Under the pieces are notes generated by a model. The model did no database searches. It saw nothing but the letters and a program-made list of their open reading frames with translations, and had not been told where the DNA came from. Source: Solibacteraceae bacterium (GTDB taxonomy: Bacteria > Acidobacteriota > Terriglobia > Bryobacterales > Bryobacteraceae). From it: a stretch of DNA of 64,000 bases. The stretch is taken from contig JAJPJX010000207.1 of the NCBI GenBank assembly GCA_021324015.1, positions 1-64,000 on the forward strand, read 5' to 3'. Positions 8,601 to 17,300 of the stretch are shown here, piece after piece; the stretch's first letter is position 1, and the number at the start of each line of letters is the position of its first letter. The position numbers were made by a program, and so were the translations under genes.

Positions 8601-8884
8601 ATGATGTAGACGTAGGAGTAGCCGAAGTCGGAGAAGCCGCGCACGTCCTTCACGCGCGGCGCCCCCAGCATGGCGCTGACGATGGGGTAGGTGACCTGGT
8701 CCTCCATGATGTCCGGGCTGCGATCCCAGCGCGAGTAAACGATCACCTGCGTGTCGCTCAGGTCGGGAATGGCGTCCAGCGGCACGTGTTGGAGGGACCA
8801 CCAGCCGCCGAGCACCGCGGCGGCGACGAACAGGAACACGATCATCCGGTTGCGGGCGGAAAACTCAATGATGTGGTTGATCAT
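5633..8884 (-). CDS. cusA: Heavy-metal RND efflux pump, Cu(I)/Ag(I) type
   Basis: Inner-membrane proton-driven pump of 1083 residues, the size of the HME-RND family. It begins MINHIIEFSARNRMIVFLFV, has the TM4 motif AVGAMVDAAIVVVEQTHKKLEE as in CusA, and keeps the three methionines of the copper/silver path: LLFMPTTLPG, APLSMMETIILL and NRIDMLTTGV (equivalent to E. coli CusA M573, M623 and M672). Substrate is therefore predicted as Cu(I)/Ag(I), exported from periplasm or cytoplasm to the exterior together with the adaptor and the TolC-type channel. Its start overlaps the adaptor gene by 20 bases. Gene order on this strand is cysteine-rich peptide, TolC channel, adaptor, pump, two small exported proteins. 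Confidence 0.95.
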   Translation of the reverse strand: MINHIIEFSARNRMIVFLFVAAAVLGGWWSLQHVPLDAIPDLSDTQVIVYSRWDRSPDIMEDQVTYPIVSAMLGAPRVKDVRGFSDFGYSYVYIIFDEGTDIYWARSRTLEYLSKILPRLPKGVETELGPDATGVGWVFQYALVDSTGKRSLADLRSLQDWYLRYYLQAVPGVAEVAPLGGFVRQYQINLDPDRLQAYNIPLTKVLDAVRAGNNDVGGRLVEFGGREYMVRGRGYARSTADLEKIVLATSPSGVPVTVRQVGQVTLGPDIRRGIADLDGRGEVVSGIVVMRQGQNALDVIDRVKTKIREIEPGLPPGVRIVTAYDRSELILASIDNLKHTLIEELVVVSLIILIFLWHIPSALIPIITIPVAVVISFIPMHLMGITSNIMSLGGIAIAVGAMVDAAIVVVEQTHKKLEEWQRTGRREDYHSVVVNAVKEVGGPSFFALLVIAVSFLPVLTLEAQEGRLFKPLAYTKNFAMIVAAVLAITLDPAMRLLFTHMENFRFRPRWLARAASAVLVGTIHSEEKHPISRILIRLYEPVVRQALRWKWAVIAGAVGLMAVTVPVYERLGSEFMPPLDEGALLFMPTTLPGISVTEAQKLMQVQDRILMRFPEVQRVLGKAGRAETSTDPAPLSMMETIILLKPKSQWRKAPTWYDSWPKWIKPYCARLTPDHISTDELVDQMNEALQIPGVSNAWTMPIKNRIDMLTTGVRTPVGIKIYGADLRVIERIGAEIERVLPQVRGSRSVFAERTGGGYFLDFDIRRDQLARYGLSVDDAQMAVMSAIGGENLTTTVEGRERYPVNVRYLRDFRSDLGRLGRVLVPAMGNLHIPLAEIADLKMVSGPAMLRDENGMLNGYVYVDVAGRDVGSYVADAKRVVAAEVALPPGYSLVWSGQFEAMQRVRERLKVVLPLTLFLIFLLLYLNTKSTAKTLLILLAVPFSAVGAIWLLHWLGYNMSIGVWVGLIALMGVDAETGVFMLLYLDLAFDERRHEGHMRSRADLREAILHGAVKRIRPKFMTVATMAAGLVPIMWSVGAGADVMKRIAAPMIGGIFTSFLLELVVYPAIYEVWKWHSQVKRLAA

Positions 8885-10151
8885 GAGCCTCTCCCGCCAT
8901 GTCGTTCAAAGCCGCCTTGAGCTGGCTTTCCGAATCGATCAGGAAATTGCCGGAAACGACGATGCGCTCACCCGCCGCCAACCCGCTGAGGATCTCCACG
9001 CGGTCGCCGACCTGTGCGCCGAGCTTCACGGAGCGCGGCTCGAAGTAGCCGTTACCGCGATCCACGAAGACCACCTGCCGCAGACCGGCGTTCAGAACGG
9101 CGGATTGGGGCACCATGAGTTTTCGCCCGCCGCCGGTGCGGAATTCGACGTCACCGTACATTTCAGGCTTCAGCAGATACCCGGGATTTTCGAACTGGAG
9201 ACGCACTTTTAACGTGCGGGTGGCCGGGTCCACCTGCGGCTGGATGTAGCTCACGCGCCCGTGAAAGCTCCGCCCCGGAAGATACGAGAGGGTGAGGACG
9301 GCATCCTGGCCGACGCGGATGTTCGCGGCCTCGTACTCGAACACGTCGGCCATCACCCAAACGGTGGAAAGATCCGCCACGGTGTAGAGCACCGTGTCCG
9401 GAGTGATGCGCTGCTTTGGGAAGGCATTGCGTTCGGTGACGAATCCGCCGATGGGCGCGTAGAGCGTGAGGTCTTTGAGGGGCCGGCGGGTCTTCTCGAT
9501 CTGGTCGATCTGCGCCGCGCTGATATCCCAGAGTTCCAGTCGCCGCCGGGCGGCCGCCAGCAGATTGTCCGTCGTGGCCATCAGCTCGTGCACGGGACTC
9601 GCGGCCATGGTTTCTTGCGCTTTCAACGCCAGCAGGTACTCCTGTTGCGTAGCCAGAGCCTCGGGGCTATAGATGGTGAGCAGGGGCTGCCCCTGGCGCA
9701 CCTGGATACCCGTGAAATCCACGAACACACGGTCGATCCATCCTTCGATCTTGGTCTGCACTTTGGCGATGCGGGTTTCATCCAGCGTGACGCGGGCGGC
9801 AGCGCGGATGCTCTCGAACGCGGGACGGTACTCGGCCGTGCCGTATTCGACGCCGATCAACTGCTGCTTCTCAGGTGTGATCTCGACGGCGCCGGGACCG
9901 AGATTGGCCGGCTTGGAGACCGCCGCCTGCTCGCCGCCTTCGTAAACCGGCACCAGCTTCATGCCGCAGTCCGGCGCGATGCCGGGCTTGTCGGACTTAT
10001 ACCAAGGGTGCATGGGATCGTGGTAGTAAAGGATCTTGCGCTCCGCGCCGGCGGCCCCCTTGGCGGGCGCCTTCGCGTACCAGCGGCCATAGCCGTACCC
10101 GCCCATCCAGGCGGCCAGCAGGAGCAGCAGGGTCAGGAGTTTCCTCTTCAT
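8865..10151 (-). CDS. cusB: RND efflux periplasmic adaptor with heavy-metal-binding domain
   Basis: Membrane-fusion protein of 428 residues linking the pump to the outer-membrane channel. An N-terminal hydrophobic anchor (LLTLLLLLAAWMGGYGYG) is followed by a heavy-metal-binding domain, YYHDPMHPWYKSDKPG then DCGMKLVPVY (about residues 42-70), with His, Met and Cys residues as expected for copper or silver. Barrel-sandwich, helical hairpin and beta-barrel regions follow (FTGIQVRQGQPLLTIYSPE; LKPEMYGDVEFRTGG). It lies between the channel gene (9 bases upstream) and the pump gene (20-base overlap). The metal assignment follows from the pump. Confidence 0.93.
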   Translation of the reverse strand: MKRKLLTLLLLLAAWMGGYGYGRWYAKAPAKGAAGAERKILYYHDPMHPWYKSDKPGIAPDCGMKLVPVYEGGEQAAVSKPANLGPGAVEITPEKQQLIGVEYGTAEYRPAFESIRAAARVTLDETRIAKVQTKIEGWIDRVFVDFTGIQVRQGQPLLTIYSPEALATQQEYLLALKAQETMAASPVHELMATTDNLLAAARRRLELWDISAAQIDQIEKTRRPLKDLTLYAPIGGFVTERNAFPKQRITPDTVLYTVADLSTVWVMADVFEYEAANIRVGQDAVLTLSYLPGRSFHGRVSYIQPQVDPATRTLKVRLQFENPGYLLKPEMYGDVEFRTGGGRKLMVPQSAVLNAGLRQVVFVDRGNGYFEPRSVKLGAQVGDRVEILSGLAAGERIVVSGNFLIDSESQLKAALNDMAGEAHDQPHH

Positions 10152-10160
10152 CGCATTCCC

Positions 10161-11396
10161 TCAACGGTCCAGCAGCAGGCCAGTGACTTCCTCGAGCCGG
10201 TCCAAGGCCAGGTAGTACCGCATCATCTCCTCGTGGTAGTTCAGCTCGTAATCCACCACGGTCATGAAATTCGTCAGCAGGGAGAGAAATTCCAGCGCCC
10301 CGGTTTCGTAGCTGGCCATGGAGGACTCGAGCGCCAGCTTGGCTGAAGGGATCACCGATTTTTGATACAGATCCATCAGACGCATCGAGGTCTGCGCCGT
10401 GACGAAGTCGTCCTGGATGCGGGCATCGAGCGTCTGCTGTTCGGCTTCGTAGCTGTGGCGGGCTTCCCGGATGCGATCCGCCTGTTCGTTGAGCGCCGCC
10501 CGCTGCTTGCGCCAGAAGTATGCAGGCAATTTCACGTCCAGGCGCACCTCGTACATGGGCGGCATACCGCCCTGGTTGAAATAGCCGCCGGAGACGGTGT
10601 AGTCGGGATAGTAATCCCGGCGCGCCAGGTCCGCGGCCAGTTCACTGCGTTCGATCACCTTCTGGTCGCGGCGCAACTGCGGAGCCTGGGTGCGGCTGCG
10701 GGCGCGAAGCTGCTCCAAGGTGACGTCCAAGGGCGGAGGGGTCAATTCATCCGGAAGCTGGAAGGAACCCCCCGGAGGCCGGTTCAGCAGACTATTCATC
10801 TCAGCTTCGCGGCTAATGCGTTCCTGCTCCAGCCGCAGGCGTTGGGCTTCGTAGATGGCGTACTGTGTTTGCGCCCGAAAGATATCCTGCTGCGCCGCGC
10901 GGCCCACCGAGTAGCGCACCTCGGCCACCTGGATAAAGTTATGCAGCAACGCCTGGTTCTCTATCACCGTATCCATGGCTTCGCGGGCGTGGTGCAGCAT
11001 GTGGTAGGCCTGCTTCAGGCGGGCGACTACACTCCGACGCACGGCCAGGTACTGCTGGAATTCCGCGTCGGCCTCCCGGGCGGCAATTTCGCCGCGCAGC
11101 TTGCGCTTGCCCGGAAAGGGCATTTCCTGGGAGACCATCAGCCCGATGTTGCTGGTCACGCTGGTTCCCAAGCCGGCGCCGGGCAGCGGATTGCCGTTGC
11201 TGACCCAGCCCACGGAAACCGTGGGATCCGGCAGGCTGCTCTCCTGCCCGGGCCGCTCCCGCGCCGCCTCGTATCGCTTCTGCGCGGCCAGAATTTCCCG
11301 GTTGTTACGTAGTGCTTCGGCTACCAGCGCATCGAGCGACTGCGCCTGCGCAGCGAGACACCACGCCCACAGCAAACATACGTACACAACTCGCAT
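10161..11396 (-). CDS. TolC-family outer-membrane efflux protein (CusC-like)
   Basis: 411-residue outer-membrane channel subunit with signal peptide MRVVYVCLLWAWCLAAQAQ. Two coiled-coil TolC repeats are visible from the paired heptad-rich stretches (LVAEALRNNREILAAQKRYEA; the second half around LEQLRARSRTQAPQLRRDQ), and it carries the usual YPDYTVSGGYFN strand and C-terminal LLTNFMTVVDYELNYHE. It would form the trimeric exit duct for the copper pump encoded just downstream. It follows the cysteine-rich secreted peptide gene by 51 bases and precedes the adaptor gene by 9. Confidence 0.92.
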   Translation of the reverse strand: MRVVYVCLLWAWCLAAQAQSLDALVAEALRNNREILAAQKRYEAARERPGQESSLPDPTVSVGWVSNGNPLPGAGLGTSVTSNIGLMVSQEMPFPGKRKLRGEIAAREADAEFQQYLAVRRSVVARLKQAYHMLHHAREAMDTVIENQALLHNFIQVAEVRYSVGRAAQQDIFRAQTQYAIYEAQRLRLEQERISREAEMNSLLNRPPGGSFQLPDELTPPPLDVTLEQLRARSRTQAPQLRRDQKVIERSELAADLARRDYYPDYTVSGGYFNQGGMPPMYEVRLDVKLPAYFWRKQRAALNEQADRIREARHSYEAEQQTLDARIQDDFVTAQTSMRLMDLYQKSVIPSAKLALESSMASYETGALEFLSLLTNFMTVVDYELNYHEEMMRYYLALDRLEEVTGLLLDR

Positions 11397-11447
11397 TTTC
11401 CTTTTCCCCTATCGCACTGCGAATCGTCCGGTGGAGAAAGGAAGCCT

Positions 11448-11792
11448 TTAGATGCGGAAGACGGAAAGGAGAACCAGCAGATCGGGAGGAGAGGCCTGCG
11501 GCAGGATCAACGCGGGGGGCTCGGCAGTGGCCGGCGCGGAAATTTCAGTCCGGATCGCCGGACCCCATGCGGCCAGGGAGGGCAGCTCCGGCGCGATATC
11601 CGCCCGAACGAAGTTCTTCAGGCTGAGCGACTGGCAATCCACCCGATGCGGAGAACCTTTCGGGTGGCAGCAGCCATGAGGCGAACTCTCCGAGGCTGCG
11701 TACAAAAACAACTGCGGGCAGGAAAAGCAGTTTCCCCAAAACAGCGCTGCAAGTAACAGAAGCGCCAGAAACACACTGGAAACCGTACGCAT
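11448..11792 (-). CDS. Small exported Cys/His-rich protein at head of copper-efflux operon
   Basis: About 114 residues from the ATG at 11792 (an ATG at 11819 is also in frame but lies upstream of the best -10). A hydrophobic signal (VFLALLLLAALFWGNCFSC) precedes a short Cys/His-rich motif, HGCCHPKGSPHRVDC, within the first third of the mature part; the rest is proline/alanine-rich. The motif would suit a periplasmic copper-binding or -sensing peptide, but this is inference. It is the first gene of the minus-strand efflux operon. A TATAAT with extended TG lies only about 10 bases before the ATG, so the message may be leaderless. Confidence 0.6.
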   Translation of the reverse strand: MRTVSSVFLALLLLAALFWGNCFSCPQLFLYAASESSPHGCCHPKGSPHRVDCQSLSLKNFVRADIAPELPSLAAWGPAIRTEISAPATAEPPALILPQASPPDLLVLLSVFRI

Positions 11793-11802
11793 CCGAAGTT
11801 TG

Positions 11803-11811
11803 ATTATAGCA
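11803..11811 (-). promoter_or_regulatory. Extended -10 promoter element of copper-efflux operon
   Basis: On the minus strand the sequence reads TGCTATAAT, a perfect -10 hexamer (11808-11803) with the extended TG. A weak TTGTTG at 11830-11825 is the best -35, 16 bases away. The predicted start of transcription, near 11796, falls about four bases before the ATG at 11792. Confidence 0.6.
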
Positions 11812-11842
11812 CTGTTCAAGAAAACAACAATAGAGTATCAGG

Positions 11843-11869
11843 TCTTAATAGAAAAATGATAGATTAAGA
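11843..11869. promoter_or_regulatory. Candidate operator: inverted repeat between divergent efflux operons
   Basis: The short AT-rich interval between the two divergent metal-efflux operons contains a perfect 7-base inverted repeat, TCTTAAT (11843-11849) and ATTAAGA (11863-11869), centres 20 bases apart, about two helical turns. A second nested dyad, TATCA (11836-11840) and TGATA (11857-11861), overlaps it. The position suits a dimeric metalloregulator serving both operons, but no regulator gene lies nearby and the sequence matches no operator I know. Confidence 0.4.
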
Positions 11870-11886
11870 AATATACACCTTTTGTC

Positions 11887-13113
11887 ATGTCACGGATTTT
11901 CTGGGTTTCGAGGGCGCTGCTGGTATTCGGGTGGCCGGGCTTCAGCCAGCAGACGCTTTCTATACGAGACGCCGTCGAGCAGGCATTGCGGTCGCATCCC
12001 TTGCTGGAGGCAGGGTCGCAGCGGATTTCGGCTTCGGCGGGTCTGGCGAGGCAGGCCGGTTTGTGGCCTAATCCGCGCCTGTATTTTCAGAGCGAGAACT
12101 GGCGAGCTTATGGCACTCCGGGATTCAGCCCGAACCTGGATCCGGACACGTTTGCCTTTCTCTCGCAGCCTTTCGAGACGGCCGGAAAGCGCGCCCGGCG
12201 GATCGAACTGGCCAATGCCAAGCTGCGGCGCAGCGAACTGGAGCGGGAACTGCTGGCAAAACAGATCGCCGGGCGGGTAAAGCAGGCGTATTGGAACGCG
12301 GTGGGCGCGCGGCGGACGTACGAGCTGTGGCTGGAGAATCGCAGAAACTTTCAGCAGATCATCGAGTATCACGAAAAGCGCGTCCGCGAAGGCGCCATGG
12401 CGGAAGCGGATCTGCTGAAGGTGCGGCTGGAAGGCGAGCGCCTGGCGGTTTCGGCGAACTCGGCGGCGCTGGAGGCCGAGCGGGCACGGATTCAGCTCCA
12501 GCGCGAGATGGGGCAAACGCAGTTTCCGGAGGTGCTCCTGACGGAGGTTCTGGAGTTGGGCGGAGCGCCGCCGCCCGCCGATGTTGCCTCAGCGCTCGCG
12601 GATCGTACGGAGGCGAAAATCGCTCGGCAAGCGATCGAGCAGGCACGCGCCGGCGAGCGGCTCGAGCGCGCCGCCGCCAAGCCGGACCTCGATGTCGTCC
12701 TGGGATACAAGCGCACCACGGGATTCCATACCGCCTTAGCGGGCGTGCAGTTGGCTCTGCCGTTCTTCAACCGCAACCAGGGAAACATCGCCGCCGCGAT
12801 GGCCGAGACGCGCGCCGCCGAATCCGACTTGGCCGCCACAGAGGCGGTGGTGGGGGCGGAGGTGCGGGCGGCGGAAAGCGAGGTGCGCATGCGGCGGCGC
12901 CAAATCACGGAGCTGCTCGAGAATTCCCTGGCGCGCGCCGCCGAGTCCTCGCGCATCGCGCTGGCGGCCTATCGCGAGGGCGGCTCTGACCTGCTGGCTC
13001 TTCTGGATGCCGAGCGGGTGCGCATCGATCTCGAGGTGCTGTACGCGCGCACGCTGGCGGAGTACCGGCAAAGCGTAGTGGCGCTCGAAACAGCCATGGG
13101 GGTCAATCCGTGA
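11887..13113 (+). CDS. TolC-family outer-membrane efflux protein (CzcC-like)
   Basis: 408-residue outer-membrane channel protein. A signal segment (FWVSRALLVFGWPGFSQ) precedes QTLSIRDAVEQALRSHPLLEAG, the characteristic first helix of the family. Two TolC repeats with long heptad-rich helices follow, and PDLDVVLGYKRTTGFHTALAGVQLALPFFNRN is the strand region of the second half. It is the first gene of the plus-strand CzcCBA-type operon and its last codons overlap the adaptor start by four bases (GTGA). Divergent from the copper operon across a short AT-rich control region. Confidence 0.92.
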   Translation: MSRIFWVSRALLVFGWPGFSQQTLSIRDAVEQALRSHPLLEAGSQRISASAGLARQAGLWPNPRLYFQSENWRAYGTPGFSPNLDPDTFAFLSQPFETAGKRARRIELANAKLRRSELERELLAKQIAGRVKQAYWNAVGARRTYELWLENRRNFQQIIEYHEKRVREGAMAEADLLKVRLEGERLAVSANSAALEAERARIQLQREMGQTQFPEVLLTEVLELGGAPPPADVASALADRTEAKIARQAIEQARAGERLERAAAKPDLDVVLGYKRTTGFHTALAGVQLALPFFNRNQGNIAAAMAETRAAESDLAATEAVVGAEVRAAESEVRMRRRQITELLENSLARAAESSRIALAAYREGGSDLLALLDAERVRIDLEVLYARTLAEYRQSVVALETAMGVNP

Positions 13114-14315
13114 AACATGCCATCGTGTTTCTGCTGCTGGCAGCCCTGGCGGGCTGCACCCGGCAAGCCGATCCGACGGCTTCCGGCGCCGCTCCGGGGG
13201 CCCGGAAGGGGCCGGCGGGCAACACCGTGGGCCTGGAACCGGCGGCGCAGCGGGAGGCCGGGGTCAAGGTGGAGCAGGTGGCCCTGCGCTCGATGGCCCA
13301 AACCCTGCGCTCCACCGCGCGGCTGACCAACGACGAAAACCAGACCTGGCGCGTGGGCGCCATCACCGAGGGACGGATCGTCACAGTGCTGGCCAACCCG
13401 GGCGACGCCGTGCGGCCGGGGCAAATCCTGGCGCGGATGCACAGCCACGACATTCACGAATCGCGCGCCGAATATCGCAAGGCCGTCACCGAATTGGCGC
13501 GCCTGCGTTCGACGGCGGCTTTCGCCGAGCGCGTGCGCGACCGCGCCAAGCGCCTGTACGATCTGAAAGCGGGCTCGCTCGAGCAATGGGAGCACTCCGA
13601 AACCGAACTCCGCAACGCGCAACTGGCGGTGGCCAACGCGGAGGTGGAACTCGATCGCACCCGCAATCACCTGGTGGAGTTCCTGGGCATCCCCGCCGAG
13701 GATGCCGACCGCGGCCAGGGGCACGACGAGGACGACTACATCCCTATCCGGGCACCGGCGGCCGGCGTCGTGCTGACGCGCAATATCACCCCCGGCACCG
13801 TGGTGACTCCGGCCAACGACCTGTTCGTGGTGAGCAATCTTTCCCAGCTTTGGGCCATAGCGGAGGTGAGCGAAGAGAACCTCCCCAAATTGCGCGTGGG
13901 AATGCCCGTGCGGGTTTACGTGCAGGCCTACGGAACAGAGGCCTTCCCGGGGCGCATCGGCAAGCTGGGCGAGACCCTGGACCCGGCGACGCGCACCGTC
14001 AAGGTGCGCGTGGACCTGCCCAACCCCGGCGGGCGCCTGAAACCGGAGATGTATGCCACCACCGAGATCGAGATGGGCGGCTCGGAGAATGCCGTGTTCG
14101 TGCCGGAAGAGGCCACGCAGGAGGTGCGCGGGCAAAACGTGGTGTTCGTCCGCGCGGCGCCGGACCGCTTCGAGGTGCGCCCGGTCCAGACCGGGCGCGC
14201 GCTGAACGGCGAAGTCGAGATCGTGCGCGGCCTCCAGCCCGGCGAATGGGTGGCGGCGCGGGGCAGCTTTATCCTCAAGTCCGAGTTCCTGAAAGCCGCG
14301 CTTTCCGAGGAGTAG
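13110..14315 (+). CDS. RND efflux periplasmic adaptor, lipoprotein (CzcB-like)
   Basis: Membrane-fusion adaptor of 401 residues. The N-terminus MKHAIVFLLLAALAGC is a lipoprotein signal with lipobox LAGC, so the mature protein should be lipid-anchored at Cys16. The adaptor core follows: a barrel-sandwich start (GRIVTVLANPGDAVRPGQIL), a coiled-coil hairpin with a heptad run, a histidine/aspartate-rich loop (DRGQGHDEDDY) and the beta-barrel (LKPEMYATTEIEMGG). It lacks the separate heavy-metal-binding domain seen in the copper adaptor. Start overlaps the channel gene; the pump gene begins three bases after the stop. Confidence 0.92.
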   Translation: MKHAIVFLLLAALAGCTRQADPTASGAAPGARKGPAGNTVGLEPAAQREAGVKVEQVALRSMAQTLRSTARLTNDENQTWRVGAITEGRIVTVLANPGDAVRPGQILARMHSHDIHESRAEYRKAVTELARLRSTAAFAERVRDRAKRLYDLKAGSLEQWEHSETELRNAQLAVANAEVELDRTRNHLVEFLGIPAEDADRGQGHDEDDYIPIRAPAAGVVLTRNITPGTVVTPANDLFVVSNLSQLWAIAEVSEENLPKLRVGMPVRVYVQAYGTEAFPGRIGKLGETLDPATRTVKVRVDLPNPGGRLKPEMYATTEIEMGGSENAVFVPEEATQEVRGQNVVFVRAAPDRFEVRPVQTGRALNGEVEIVRGLQPGEWVAARGSFILKSEFLKAALSEE

Positions 14316-14318
14316 GCC

Positions 14319-17300
14319 ATGCTCCATCGCATCATCGACTTTCACCTGGAACACCGCTGGTTCGTGCTGATCGGCGTGGTGGCCATCGTGGCGGCCGGCC
14401 TGTACGCCATGCTGAACATCCCCATGGACGCCTTCCCGGATCTGACCAGCAACCAGGTGGTGGTGATTACCGAGTGCCCTGGCATGCCGCCGGCGGAGGT
14501 GGAGCAACTGGTGACCTTCCCGCTGGAGACGTCGCTCATGGGAATTCCCCGGACGCAGGGCATCCGCTCGATCTCGAAGCTGGGGCTGTCGATCGTCACG
14601 CTGACCTTCGATGATTCGGTGTACACGTACCTGGCGCGGCAACTGGTCAACGAGCGGGTACAGGAGGCGCGCTCCCGCCTGCCGGAAGGTCTCGAGCCCA
14701 CTCTCGGCCCCGTGGCCACGGCGTTCGGCGAGGTCTACCAGTACACGCTGGAGGGCGATCAGTACTCCGCGATGCAATTGAAGACGCTCCAGGAGTGGCA
14801 GGTCAAGAACCAGCTCCGCACGGTTCCCGGAGTGAACGAGATCAACACCTGGGGCGGCGAGACCAAGCAATACCAGATCGAGGTAGAGCCCACTCGCCTA
14901 CAGGGGTACGGGCTGAGCCTGCGGGACGTCTACGAGCGGGTGCTCGAGAACAACGCGAATTTCGGCGGCGGGTTCATCGAGCACGCCTCCGAGCAGTACA
15001 CGGTGCTGGGCGTGGGCCGCGCTCAGAATGAGCGCGATCTGGAGCAGGTGGTGCTGGTTTCCCGCGCGGGCACGCCCGTGATGCTGCGGGACGTGGCCCG
15101 CGTCGCCGTGAAGCCCATGCCCCGCCAGGGGGCAGTACTACGCGACGGGAAGGGCGAGACCGTCTCCGGCATGGTGATCATGCTGAAGGGCGAGAACGGC
15201 AAGCGGGTCATCGAGCGGGTGAAGGCCCGCCTGGCTTCTTTGAGGCTTCCGCCGGGGGTGCGCCTGTTCAGCTTTTACGATCAATCCCAGGTGATTGACC
15301 GCACCATCGAGACCGTCAAGCACAACCTGCTGGAGGGCGGCGCCCTGGTGATCGTGGTGCTGCTGCTGTTTTTGGGAAACATCAAGGCCGCGCTGATCGT
15401 GGCCGCGGTGATCCCGCTTTCCATGCTGGTGGCCTTCCTGGGCATGCAGGCCTTCGGCATCAGCGCCAACCTGATGAGCCTGGGAGCTATCGACTTTGGC
15501 ATGATCGTGGACGGCGCGGTGGTGATGATGGAAAACGCCATGCGCCGCCTGCACCACGCCGAGGGGGAGGCACACTTTTCGGCCGAGGACCAGATCCGTG
15601 AGGCGGCGCACGAAGTGGCGCGGCCCATCGTCTTCGCCGTGGCCATCATCATCGCCGTGTACATGCCCATCTTCTTCCTGGAGGGCCTGGAGGGGCGCAT
15701 GTTCCGGCCCATGGCGATCACGGTGTGCTCGGCCCTGATCGGCGCGCTGATTTTCGCCCTCACGGTCATTCCGGCGGCCACCACCGTGCACTTCACCGGG
15801 CGCGTTAAAGAGCACAAGGACGCCTGGTTTCAGGCCATCCGCGCGCGCTATCTGCGGGTGCTGACGGCGCTTGTGCGGCATCGCCTGGCGACGGTCTCGG
15901 CGGCGCTCGGGATGGTGATGGCAGCGATTGGCTCGCTGGCCTTCATCGGCACCGAATTCATGCCGCGGCTGGACGAAGGCTCCATCCTCATCGAAACGCG
16001 CAAGCTGCCGGGGATCTCCCTGACCGAGTCCATCCAGATCAGCAACCGCATCGAGAAGGTGATTCGCAGCTTCGACGAGGTGAGCGGAGTGGTGACCAAG
16101 ATCGGCCGGCCGGACCTGGCCACCGAAGCCATGGGGGTCTACCAGGGCGATGTGTACGTGCTGCTGAGACCGCGGGAGCAATGGAAAAGAGCGCGCACCA
16201 AGGAGGATCTGATCGGCAGCATGTCGGCGGCGCTGGCGCGGATTCCGGGCGTGGCCTACAATTTTACCCAGCCCATGGCCATGCGGCTGGACGAGGTGGT
16301 TTCGGGCATCAAGGCGGACGTGGCCCTCAAGATTTTCGGCGACGATTCGCGCGTGTTGGAGCAGCAGGCGGAGCATGCCCTGCGGCTGATCTCCACTGTG
16401 CCGGGCGCGGCGGACGCCCAGATGGAGATCGTCTCCGGCGCGGCCGAGCTGCGCGTGGAAGTGGACCGTGGGGAACTGGCGCGCTTCGGGTTAAACGTCT
16501 CCGCCGTGCGGGAGCTGATTGAAACGGCCATCGGAGGGCGGTACATCGCCGACATGATCGAGGGGCAGCGGCGGTTCGCCATCGTGTTGCGGCTGCCGGA
16601 CCAGTACCGCCGGGACGCCGACGCGGTCCGCGAACTGCTGCTTTCAGCCCCTGGCGGAGAGCGGGTGCGGCTGGGACAGGTGGCGCGCGTCTCCGTGGCG
16701 CGCGGGCCGGAGGTGATTTCGCGCGAAAGCGGCCAGCGCCGCATCGTAGTGCAGTGCAACGTGCGCGGCCGGGATATCGGCAGCTTCGTGGCCGAAGCGC
16801 AGCAGAAGATCGCGGCCGGTATGCCGCTGCCGCCGGGCTACTCGACGAACTGGGGCGGGCAATTCGAGAACCAGCAGCGGGCCATGAAGCGCCTGGTGAT
16901 CGTGCTGCCCGCGGCGGTGTTGATCATCTTCGGCCTGTTGTTCGCCACGTTTGACTCCGTACGGCAGGCCCTGCTGATCCTGCTGAACGTGCCCTTCGCC
17001 CTGGTAGGCGGCATCGCGGCACTGTGGCTGCGGCAGTTGAACCTGAACCTCTCGGCCTCGATCGGCTTCATCGCGCTGTTCGGCGTGGCGGTGCTGAACG
17101 GCATCGTGATGGTCAGCTACATCAACCGCCTGCGGGAAGAGGGCATGCCTTGCCGGGACGCCGTACTGGAAGGCGCCGCAGTGCGCCTGCGCCCGGTGCT
17201 GATGACAGCGCTGGTGGCCAGCCTGGGCTTTGTTCCCATGGCGGTAGCTACCTCGGCCGGGGCAGAGGTGCAGCGCCCTCTGGCTACCGTGGTCATCGGC

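Noticed and set aside
15138-16376. Long antisense open frame of over 400 codons opposite the CzcA-type pump
   Set aside because: Histidine- and arginine-rich noise without domain signatures; the opposite strand encodes a complete RND pump with correct motifs. Similar long antisense frames across the window follow from high GC at third positions.
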